NCBI GenBank assembly: GCA_033064195.1
Contig: JARBJD010000075.1
Coordinates: forward strand, 212,266 to 276,265
Length of the DNA: 64,000 nucleotides
Direction of reading: 5' to 3'
Origin: Blattamonas nauphoetae
Taxonomy: Eukaryota; Preaxostyla; Oxymonadida
Part shown: piece by piece, positions 20,923-30,782 of the stretch
How the letters are laid out: each line of letters begins with the position of its first letter
Numbering within the stretch: the first letter of the stretch is position 1
The notes under the pieces: model-generated
Told to the model about the DNA's origin: nothing
Seen by the model: the letters and a program-made list of their open reading frames with translations, nothing else
The model's database searches: none
Made by a program: the position numbers and the translations under genes

Positions 20923-22399
20923 TCAACGAAAAGACATCAAAGCTTTCCCCCGAAGACTGTTCTCCATTAATGAAAACTCATCTTTCCTCCTATTCTCCCC
21001 ACTCGTCGTCCAATCAGAAGTCTTCGAGCTTGGTATCGTTTTTGGACGGAAAACAGACCAGATCCGGATTGTCTGGTCTTCACTCCCTGTCATCACAAAT
21101 TGTCCGTCGGGTGATATCGTGGATGACACGATTCTCTGTTTGTGTCCCTTCATGTCCCCAAACTGGGTGAATGTCGGATATGCGAGAACAGCCATGGCAG
21201 GAGCAGGAAATCCAGTCACTGCAACCAACTCTCGATCAGCCTTCGACCAGTGGACACCTGTGATCTGTTTCCCCAAATCGTGGGATGCTACCGTCTGTCC
21301 CGTGTTTGTGTTCCACACTTTTATCGTTCGATCTGCAGTTCCTCCTCCTGTGACAAGAAGACCAGATTGCCATTCGCACCAACTCATTCCTTTCACCGCA
21401 CTTGTGTGTCCAGCGAGTTCGTGAAGGGGCTTGGGACGATCGTCCGATGAGTCTGAGAGACGAGTCACTGTCAAATCCTGACCCTTAATCTTCACCCCAC
21501 ACGTTCTTGCATCCCAGATGCAGACAATATTGTCGTTACCTCCGCTGGCAAGTGTGGTTCTGTCTGGCGACCAATGGAGTGATGTGATTTCTTCTTGATG
21601 GTGTTCGAGTGTTTTCACGAGAGCTTCTTTTGCTCGAGTGTCCCAAATACGAATATTTCCGTCCTGGCCTCCAGATGCAACGTACGGCCCGTTCCACGAA
21701 AGACAACCCACGCGCTGTTGAGAGCTAAGAAGAGTTCGATCAGGTTTCTGTGGATCTTTCTTTGAACAGTCCCAAATTTGAATCCGACCATCTTCAAAGC
21801 CTACAGCTAGGAATTGCCGTTGAGTTCCCCCACTCCACTTCACAGAAGAGACAAGAACGGGATTGTCAGGATCTCCTTGATAGAGTGTCGACGTTGTTCC
21901 GTTTGTTGCATTCCAAAGGTATACTGCATCATGAAGAGCAATTGCAACGAGATTGTTTGGACCCCAGTCCAGAATGTTGTGATCTAAGTCAAAAAAATGA
22001 GAAAAAGAAATGTTGGATACAAAAGTTTGTCGTGATTCCTAATACCAAGAAAATTGAAGATGAAAAATTGATGTAGAGTGAGTCAGAATGAAGATGAGTC
22101 AAACCTGGTGCATCGAGGACATGTTCAGCGACACTACTGATGTGTCGTGGAGCGTTAAGAGAATGATTGACAGGAGCTTGTCTTTGTGAAAATAATACGT
22201 TCATTCTATTTTCGTAGTCTTTATCAACAGCTGGGGGTGCCGCACACAGCTTCAAAATTCGTGCACCGCCTGTCTGGGACTGAGATGTGTTTGAAACACT
22301 TGTAGGGATAGGGAGAAGTCCAGATTCCATATTAGTAAACTCAATGACAGTATTCTCCATGTCTTCACCATCTCGGAGTGGAATAAACCTCGAGGACAT
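20923..22399 (-). CDS. Cdc20/Cdh1 (Fizzy) APC/C activator, two exons
   Basis: Exons 22399-22105 and 21983-20923 (minus strand) flank a 121-bp intron (phase 1), giving 451 residues. The N-terminus has a C-box, SRFIPLR, a few residues from the start. The conserved VLDAP motif precedes the propeller and is split by the intron. Seven WD40 blades follow, including LDWGPNNLVAIALHDAVYLWN and the HTSAVKGMSWCEWQSGLLVTGGG blade typical of Cdc20/Cdh1. The family loads D-box and KEN-box substrates onto the anaphase-promoting complex. The C-terminus ends in SFR, not the usual Ile-Arg tail that docks on the complex. Cdc20 and Cdh1 cannot be separated with confidence; the C-box close to the N-terminus and absence of a clear MAD2-binding motif do not decide it. 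Confidence 0.85.
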
Positions 22400-22562
22400 G
22401 TGAATTAAGAAGTTAGTTTAAAAGAACTCAAGATCTACCCATGAAAGTGGGAGATCTCAGTTCAGAAACATATGTTCGTTACGAGAGGTTTCACATTGTT
22501 GAAGTGTGTGAAGTGATGATCACAGAATCGAATGACAAACAGAACCAAGATCAAAAAAACTG

Positions 22563-24191
22563 CTACTCCTTTCGAACATACGTCCTCCTCAGGTCGTGCG
22601 TAATCTCTTTCAAATAAAACACTCCAGAGCCAATGACAGGCCCTGGGTTCTCAGTGGCATAGATGAGAGCGTCCTTTGGTTGTGGAGAGTTCTTGTTGAA
22701 TGGCTGATGGGTGAGGTTCAACTGATCCTCGCGTGCCTTCATCACAGCCTCGAATTCTGGTACTGTTGTGACGATCTCTGAATCGAGGAGAGTCTGGATG
22801 TTACTGAGATTGTGGATGAGTTTTGAGAGTGGGAACTCATCCGAACCTTTGTTGATCTTGACTGACCATATTGCAGCAATAAGTCCAGATCCGTAAGAGA
22901 AGCAGAAAACTGACTTTCCGTTCAATTTTTCCTCTGGTTCAGTATGAAGAATGGATGCTAGCGACATGAAGAGAGTCGCCGTGTAACTGTTCCCGATAAG
23001 CCTTGGAACGAGGGTACTTGGACCGACTTTCTCGTCAAAAGATTGCTTTGTTTGTTTGACAAGCTCGGTCATGCTTTTTGGGTCTGGAATGACTATCGTT
23101 GAAAGATCGGTGGTCGGATCAGTTTTGGTCTGGTCTGCATCAAGTTGGGTCAAGAATGCATGGGCTTTCATAATCATCTTGTTGAAAGGTGCATGGAAAA
23201 TCTGATAGTCGTAGTTTGACATCGAAAACGTTTTCCCCTTGAGAGAAAATTGATCAAAAGAAGTTGTGAACTAACTTGTGATGAATGTAATTGTTTGATT
23301 CCCTGATGAGTTAATGCGAGAGCTTGAAGATAGCAGTCTGTTGACAATTTACCTTCAACGTATGGGAATTCAATGGAAGTGTTTGGTTTGTGGAAATCGT
23401 AGACGTGAGCAGACATGACTTTACGATCGACTGAAACAATAAAATCGAATGAAAATAGATACGATCAACAACTAATGGTGCATTTGGGGTGATGAGCATG
23501 GCTACAGCACCTGCACCTCCAGTATGGCGGGCGTCGAGAGACTGATCGAATGACGAGACAAATCACAAACAGGACCACCATAGATGGCGATATCAGAAGC
23601 AACCACAATGGAATACTTCCCGTACAGTCGAGTATAGTCAACTGCATTGAAGAGTGCTGATGTTGCTCCATAGCAGGCATTGTATGTGTCGCATCCTTCA
23701 ATGAAAGGATTTCCAAGAAAATGCTCCATCAAATATGTCTTGATTGACTTAGAATGGTCAACAATCTGATGGAAAAGATCAGTGTTTTGACATAGCAAAG
23801 GAATAGTCAACTGTTGAGATGAGAAGTGTAAACTGTTTCTGTGCCGACTTCAATACGACCAACTTTCTGGATATCAACGGCATTTTTTTCCAAGAGACGT
23901 TGAACAACAGTCTTCGAAAATGAGATGACATCTTCTTCAGGACCTTTGTAGATGGAAGGAAGGGAAAATGGTGAGACAGAGACGTGAGTAATTGATAAAA
24001 ATGTTTGAGAATTGTTGGATGAATTGATTAATGAAGAAGTTACCTGTGAATGCCATCTTTATTTGCCCGAGACCAATGGTGTAGTTGCCTTTGGAGCGTT
24101 TATCCGCTTCTTCGAAATCTTCCTGTTTCACACGCCGGGTCGGGAAGTAGACTTCGATTGCACTAATACCAACATTTGAATATACCGACAT
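22563..24191 (-). CDS. Hydroxymethylglutaryl-CoA synthase (mevalonate pathway), six exons
   Basis: Exons on the minus strand: 24191-24044, 23943-23834, 23765-23571, 23541-23463, 23430-23276 and 23237-22563. Introns are 100, 68, 29, 32 and 38 bp; all phases agree. The product aligns by eye with the family along its length: [37 protein letters not shown], the catalytic-cysteine motif [48 protein letters not shown] with the catalytic histidine, [12 protein letters not shown], and FSYGSGL. The enzyme condenses acetyl-CoA with acetoacetyl-CoA for isoprenoid synthesis, and no targeting peptide is visible. It ends in TAG. A mobile element is inserted 58 bp upstream of the start codon, where promoter or leader would lie. 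Confidence 0.95.
23542..23570 (-). other. 29-bp spliceosomal intron in HMG-CoA synthase
   Basis: Read on the minus strand, GTTTGTGATT...GATCAG interrupts the conserved IYGGP / DARHTGGAG region. Removing exactly 29 nt restores the family sequence; reading through meets a stop. Confidence 0.85.
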
Positions 24192-24259
24192 GAGACGATG
24201 AGGTGGAACAACGATTGTGGAGTCAGGGCGAAAAATTATATGCACCGATCGTTCTCCAC

Positions 24260-24625
24260 GAGCTGTCCAAAAATTTGGACACCTTTGATCGCTTTTCCAG
24301 AAAAGTGGACACTTGTCGAAAAAACGCAGAAATGGACACCTGTAATTTAAAAAAATCCCAGGATTTGGACACCCCCAGATTCTGGACACCTGTCTGCCAA
24401 AATAGGAGGAAAGGTGTCCAAAATTCTGGATTTTAGGAAAAGCGTGAAAACCAATCAGAAAAGAGTTCATGAGATACAAAACCCAATAAACGGGGAAAAA
24501 TGAACGAGAAAAATGGTCCTATACAGAGGAAGCGATAGATCATGATGAACGATGAAATGAGAGAATTGAGGAAGATAATGGAAAAAAAGTAAAGAAATAG
24601 TGAGTGGAAGGGCCAAACAAGTGAG
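24260..24625 (+). repeat. Left terminal inverted repeat of the 2.2-kb element
   Basis: Matches the reverse complement of 26100-26476 up to GGCCAAACAAGTGAG; a short internal indel lies near 24560-24580. It contains repeated TGTCCAAA / GGACACCT motifs that may bind a transposase. Confidence 0.85.
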
Positions 24626-26099
24626 GGTGTTTCTTAAAGACGGAAACAGTGATGGATGACGAGTTGATGAGAGTTTCGGGTGATGGTCGATGAGATCGTG
24701 CTCAGAACAGGAATCATCGATAGTCCGGCAAGTACACATAGTTTGTCGATCATCCTGAACCTATCTGCAGAATTTAACAGCACGGACAGGACACGACTGG
24801 GCAATCTGAGAGAAATTCAGATTCTTTTGGTGGAGGTGGGAAAACGGATGGGGGAACGACTTTGGGATCATCTGAACTGGCCCCAGGCTCTCCTCTTTCC
24901 ATTCGCTTCTTTCCAAATACTCCACGCTGTTGGATACATCCAAAAAATGTCGATTCAAGTGCCACTTCGCTATTTCCAGCCAGAATAGCGGCATAATGAA
25001 GAAGAATACATTTGGGAGAGTGGAGATTCTTTCATCTCATTCATATTGTTGGACAACGTGGTGATGGAAACAGGTTGGGCAGAAAAATGTGGACCTTCAA
25101 CCAATATGTGTCTGCCCTGAGCCTTGCTAGTCACAGGAGTGTGTGAACTCGCTAAATTGGGCAAGTGTAGGCTTGAGTGTCAAGAAGAATGCAGAAGTTG
25201 ATGACTGGGTCCGCAGCTGCGAATAGACTGTTCAGTTCTGGGCATTCGGCATCTTGAGTTTGGAGAGAAGGTTGATGAATAAATAAGGCTCGTTGGATGA
25301 CAAGAGTGTGAGGGAACAGGAGTTCAGTGGATGATTTCTCATTCGCGCAGTAGACAACTATTTTTGCGAAAGAATGGGTCAGCATTAGCACATCAGCTCC
25401 TCTCTTAACATTACCAATTGACGAAGCTAATTTGGACCGGTTCAACACCTTCTTCATTACACTAAGCAAAATTCGTAATAGTTTCTTCGTCCTCAAGCAA
25501 GCTCTTTCAAATGAAACAAACTCACATTTTCCAGTACGCTCTCCGAACTAGTTCGAAATTGTGTGGAGATCAATGGAAGACATTCCATAATGGATCGATT
25601 TCAGGCTTTCATCTCGTTGACTCTTTCGTGAGGAACTCAACAAAAGCAAACAGTTCACGGATCATCTGTGAATAGACAGATCGAAATATTGAAGTCACAA
25701 ATGGTGATATCTTTCTCTTCTTGCACGATGCAACTGCTCTTATTCTCACTGTTCTTGCTGATTGACTGAGTTGCAACGTTCAGAACAGACTTCATTTTCC
25801 AAATGCAGAGATGTCAGACATCATCCCAGTGGATGCACCCTTACCCACAAAACTCAAGACAGCAATACCCACTTTGGGGCAATCGGGTATTCTACACGAT
25901 GATTCGGTGCCTTGGGAAGATTCAAATACAAGACCGCGGTTTCCTCTGAACTACCATGGCTGTATCTTTTTCGAGCATGCTCTCCTCCCCAGGCCATTAT
26001 GCAACCCCGATTGCGGGATAAATGACCCTCTCATCTGGACTTTCATCGATCCACATCGATCCTCTCAACAATCACTTCTACAATGTCCAATTCTTTCCT

Positions 26100-26476
26100 C
26101 TCACTTGTTTGGCCCTTCCACTCACTATTTCTTTACTTTTTTTCCATTCTCTTCCTCAATTCTTCTTCAATTCTCTCATTTCATCGTTCATCATGATCTA
26201 TCGCTTCCTCTGTATAGGACCATTTTTCTCGTTCATTTTTCCCCGTTTATTGGGTTTTGTATCTCATGAACTCTTTTCTGATTGGTTTTCACGCTTTTCC
26301 TAAAATCCAGAATTATGGACACCTTTCCTCCTATTTTGGCAGACAGGTGTCCAGAATCTGGGGGTGTCCAAATCCTGGGATTGTTTCCAAAAATTGATCC
26401 AAAATTTTGGACACCTTTGGCAGGTGTCCACTTTTCTGGAAAAGCGATCAAAGGTGTCCAAAATTTTGGACAGCTC
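26100..26476 (-). repeat. Right terminal inverted repeat of the 2.2-kb element
   Basis: Mate of 24260-24625, slightly longer through small insertions. It is flanked on the right by the second CGTTCTCCAC copy. Confidence 0.85.
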
Positions 26477-26486
26477 CGTTCTCCAC

Positions 26487-26992
26487 CCACTCACCCAACT
26501 CGATAATTTGAGCCACGCAATGTGAGATTGTGAATATGACTCCAAGCTGTTCAGGATACTAATCTTCCGCATTCGTTCCCACTCGATTAGCTGTAATGAC
26601 GAAATCCTCTTCGTTCGGAGTTCACAGGGACTGGAGTCTTTGTCATCCGAAACCGAAGAAAGAAAGTTCCGAGAAAGGCTATACTTGACACGGTCAACGA
26701 GGTTATCAGGAGATATGCGAAGTTCTCAGTCACATAAGGAGTTTGTTCTAATTTGGTCCTCATTAATCACTTTTCGATTGTCCCTACCATCATCGGCCCT
26801 GCGTATGGTCTACAAATGGCATCCACATCCTTTCACTCCAGATAGCATTGTCTTTCACGAAAAACTGTCGCAGTTTTGAGAGAATGATTCTCTCGTCTTC
26901 ACAGAGAAGAAAGACAAATATATGTGTTTGATGAAAAGAATAAATGATCTCTTTGAGAGTGCTAATTGGTGTATGATGTGATGTGTGGAAAC
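26487..26992. other. Intergenic, nothing recognised
   Basis: About 500 bp between the element's right duplication and the 3' end of the four-TM gene. It probably includes the displaced upstream region of HMG-CoA synthase. No convincing gene or RNA is seen. Confidence 0.5.
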
Positions 26993-27528
26993 TCACACTG
27001 ATTGTGGTGCTGTCGCTGCGGTGTATTCTGTCTGTGCTGTTGTTGTGCTTCCCCCAGAAGAGATGGGTGATCCACCACTCTTCAGTGGCCCGTGTTTGTC
27101 GATGCATTTTGTGAAGTAGAAGACGACATAACAGATCCCGAGGATTAGAGTGAGAACAGCAATTACTGCACCAACCCAAAAGCCACTGGTGAGCGAAGCA
27201 GAAGCACTGAGTGGTGGGTATGAGAACATCAGGAAAAACATACTATATAATGGTGATGCCGTATCCGAACCAATTGTCGAGGAATGGGAACCATTTCGAC
27301 AGAAACTCTGGCCTCCATATGACATAAAACATGAGACCGAGTCCCATCGCAAGTTGGAAGAATGGCCCCATGGCAGCTAAAGGAATGAGAGAAGAATGTT
27401 GAAAACGGACCCCAAACTGACGTCCAGCCATGGACAAAATTCCAAATAAAGTTGAAGACCGCCAAAGCAATCATGACAATGGAAGCAACGAGGTCACATA
27501 TCGCGAAGACAATCTGGATTCCTCCCAT
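26993..27528 (-). CDS. Small four-transmembrane protein (MARVEL/Tvp15-like topology), three exons
   Basis: Exons on the minus strand: 27528-27411, 27376-27244 and 27206-26993; introns of 34 and 37 bp; 154 residues ending in TGA. Four hydrophobic segments are visible: IVFAICDLVASIVMIALAVF, AAMGPFFQLAMGLGLMFYVI, a shorter one around YGITIIYSASASL, and WVGAVIAVLTLILGICYVVF. A polar Ser/Thr-rich cytoplasmic tail follows. Topology and size resemble small Golgi or vesicle membrane proteins (COPI-associated/Tvp15 type), but there is no diagnostic motif, so this is inference. It is divergent from IFT80, with an inverted IFT80 fragment in the intergenic space. Confidence 0.65.
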
Positions 27529-27693
27529 CAAAGTTAGGTTGAATTTCTGCCCATAATATTCTTAATCTAACAATTCGGAATCATCTGACGAAAATAACTC
27601 CGAAGACACACCATGCATCTGAGTGATCTGGCCTGTCTAAGCGAAAATCGTGTAATTTATCCTTGTTTAACGATCTCATCCTCTCTTTTAACG

Positions 27694-27803
27694 TGTCTTT
27701 GTGGAGCCCTTCGGTAATCTGGAGTAAACGTTTCCAACAATTTGGTAATCTCACCAAGGAGATTTCCAGTGTATGAGAACTGATTGATGATTCCATCATC
27801 GCC
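27694..27803 (-). pseudogene. Inverted partial copy of IFT80 exon 1
   Basis: The reverse complement of this 110-bp segment matches 28015-28123 inside IFT80 exon 1. The first 75 or so bases (from GATGATGGAATCATCAATCA) differ at only one or two positions; divergence rises toward the far end. It is not in a usable gene context and lies between two divergent promoters. Confidence 0.85.
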
Positions 27804-27918
27804 AAGAGAGTAGAGTCCCTTTGTTCGTATCGATCACATCCCATGACTTTTTCTTTTCGGACCGTTTTCATTTTCCTGAGCTTAGTGGCAACTATATTTT
27901 CTTTTTAAGCAAGAACTG

Positions 27919-30552
27919 ATGAGTAAATTGAACCTTGTCAAACTTGATTGTACATCACACACTGATATGGTCCATGCAGTGGAATTTGGAACGAACCAAG
28001 AAATCTATACATTTGGTGATGATGGAATCATCAATCAGTTCTCATACACTGGAAATCTCCTTGGTGAGATTACCAAATTGTCGGAAACGTTTGTAACAGA
28101 TTGCCACAGAGCCCCACAAAGACGAATCCCAACAAGCATCACTAATAAAACTCAGGCTTCGATTGATGATACACTAGCTATTGCTTGCACAGACGGTGTG
28201 CTTTAACGTTATTTTCGAGATTTTTCGCAGGGACCTTTCGACTGTTAACACCAAAACGGTTTTCGAAAAAGACATGTCACTCTGGTGCTGTTCTGTGTGT
28301 TAGATGGTCATGGGATGGATCACAACTGGCTACATCTGGAGAGGACGGTCACTTAATGATCTTGACAAAGTCAGGTGAATCGCTGAAGGTCGCAAAAACA
28401 GAATCTCCAATCTTCGCCCTCTCTTGGGGAGCAAGTGATGATCAGATCGCGTACTGCTTGTTTGACTTGTTGTTTTTTTGTCATTTTCTTACTTCTCAGT
28501 GGAAATCGTATTGCTATTCGCCTCCTTAATGTTTCACGGAAACAGAATGTATGGCATGCGCACAGTGGTATTATTCTCACGCTTGACTGGTGCCCATCCA
28601 ATGGAATCATCGCAACAGGTGGAGAAGATCGCACATATCGATTATGGACAAAGGAAGGATTGAATTTATACACATCCCGTGTTTTTCCATATCCAATCAC
28701 ATCGATTGCGTGGGCACCGGACGGTGAGACATTCGTGGTTGGATCATTTAATACAATTGTTCTCTGTGATAAGTTTGGTTGGGAAAAACATCTCTTTCAT
28801 GAAGACACTGGCTCTATCGAATGCCTCAGATGGTCATCGAATGGAATGCGAGTTGCAGCAGGCGGATGCAATAGTACGCTGTTAATTGTTGATATTCCCC
28901 CCAAACCTGTCAGGTGGGAGAATTATGTGGTCTCACAGGAGACTCATGGGCATTTGAACGTCAGGGACGTTGCTCTGGATGTATCCTCTCCTTTTTTCAT
29001 TTTTTTTTCAGACAACAGAAACAATTGACCTCAATCTCCATCACCGAGATCCAAACAGCATCCCTTCCATTCAGCATATGTGTGTAAATGCAGGACATCT
29101 CGTTGTTGTCACACAAAACCAGATTCTTTCCTTCGAAATGCCAAATGTGAATGCCAATCCACCAACCTCCATCGGCCTCCCAGCCCCTCTCATCGTTCTC
29201 TGTGTCCTCGCCCCCAACCACTTCGTCATTGTGTCCTCATCGCAGGCAGGCCTCCTCTGCACTGTCTTCTCATACGACGGAAAGACCATCTCCGAAATCA
29301 ACATCGGCTCGTACGTCTCCAACACAAGCTCCATCACCAAAGCCACAGTCACGACCAACCACACCTTCCTCGCGTTCATTGAAGGGTCGGACGGGAAGGT
29401 TGTCCGGATCTTCTCAGTGCAGAGTGGGAAGCAGCACGGGCAGCCGCTCCGCGTGGACGGTGGAGCAGCCGAGATCAGCCTGTCCCAAAAAGGCAAACAG
29501 TCGATGCTCGCGATTGTCGACAAGTCGCACTCGCTCGAGCTGTATGCTGTCCGAGTGGGGGAACGGATGAAGGTGTCCTCAGTTGTGGACAGCATCAAGT
29601 GGCACACCACAACCGACCAGCTGGCTGTCATCATGGAGAATGCATTGTCTGTCATCGTCTATCCATTCGGCGTGTTCGTCGATGCCACTTCCATCACAAA
29701 GTTCCGCCACGTGTATCCCCTCCAGCTCTCCTCAAATCCCCTCCAGCTTGGCGGGATCGGCTCAGCAATGGGAAGTGGTGCTGCACAGGCAACTGCGAAC
29801 ATGCACGTGAGCGAGAACGTGTCGATAGAACACTTCTACGGCAACATGGTCTTTTACTGCCGTGCTTCTGATGGTGTTACGCAGTGTGTGGGGACGAAAC
29901 CGTACGGGAAGATGCTGCACGAAGCAGCTGAGAACGGTCGTTGGGAGGAGGCAACTCGTCTCTGTCGGTACACAAACGACAAAACACTGTGGCACAGCTA
30001 CGGGGCAATGTCACTCGAGGCAAAAGAGTTGAACAGTGCAGCATTGGCGTACTCGTCGCTGGAAGATGTGGAGAAGGTGAAGTACATTTCTCACATCAAA
30101 GACACACCCACTCCCGAGGGCAAGTCGGCGGCACTGCTCGTCTTCCGACGGAAGCCAGACGAGGCAGAGAAAGTGTATTTGAGTGCTGGACTGAAGAGGG
30201 AGGCAGTGAAACTGAATGTTCGATTGTTCAGATGGGAGCGAGCTCTGGAAATTGCGAAGGAAGCAGAAGGGGAGAGTGGCGGCGAATCGCAGGTGAATCT
30301 TCTAGAGTATTGTGTTGGACTTCGGAAGAGGTATTTGGGGATGACACACAAGAAAGAGGAAGACTTGGAGGAATATCAGGCATACACCGATCTGGAAGTG
30401 GATTTGATGAGCATCAAGAATCAGATCAAAGAAGAGAAAGCGCAGAAGAAGAAAGCAATCAGTCTGTCTCACACCTTCTTTGTTCATTTTCTTCATTCTC
30501 AGGAAAAGCAAGAGCTGCACAAAAAGAAAAGAGAAAGGTTGAGGAGGATTAG
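27919..30552 (+). CDS. IFT80: Intraflagellar transport protein IFT80 (IFT-B), five exons
   Basis: Exons 27919-28195, 28231-28459, 28500-28980, 29012-30461 and 30503-30552; introns of 35, 40, 31 and 41 bp; 828 residues. Two WD40 propellers are followed by a helical region, as in the family. Diagnostic stretches include CHSGAVLCVRWSWDG, WHAHSGIILTLDW, PITSIAWAPDGETFVVGSF, FGWEKH, WEEATRLCRYTNDKTLWHSYG, AYSSLEDVEKVKYI and RWERALEIAKEAE. IFT80 is a core subunit of the IFT-B train that carries cargo into flagella, so the host builds a flagellum. The last splice site is chosen because it gives a basic tail ending VEED; an alternative donor 4 nt downstream is possible. The gene converges with the VPS13-like gene (230 bp between stops). 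Confidence 0.93.
28015..28123 (+). repeat. Right arm of the IFT80 exon-1 inverted duplication
   Basis: Coding segment whose inverted copy lies at 27694-27803. The arms are about 211 bp apart and could form a hairpin stem of about 110 bp in DNA, or in any transcript that spans both. Confidence 0.85.
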
Positions 30553-30782
30553 GAACATTTCATTCTTTTCTTCTTTTCTTAGTGTTCATTTCAGTTTTTG
30601 TACTAATTTCTTGAACATTGGTGAATTAATGGTAGAATTTCGACAATTGAGTGAAGTGTTCCAAAAGTTACTCGAGATAAACACAATTGGATTGTTCTCT
30701 GAATGAGAGAAAGTCGAAGTTCACCACCCCAATGTCTCTTTCCACCACCATGTCGTGAAGGGACGATATAAGGTCGGATCTA

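Larger units (their letters stand above)
24260..26476. mobile_element. Mutator-like (MULE-type) non-autonomous element with long TIRs
   Basis: The 2217-bp element begins GAGCTGTCC and ends GGACAGCTC. A 10-bp direct repeat, CGTTCTCCAC, abuts both ends (24250-24259 and 26477-26486). The terminal inverted repeats are about 370 bp each and nearly identical over most of their length, with subterminal copies of GGTGTCCA. Long TIRs and a 9-11-bp duplication are the hallmarks of Mutator-like elements. The 1.5-kb interior has no transposase-like frame. It contains fragments that look like former coding sequence, such as a minus-strand frame at 25496-25152, so it may be a gene-capturing (Pack-type) derivative. 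The insertion lies between the HMG-CoA synthase start and its former upstream region. Confidence 0.85.
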
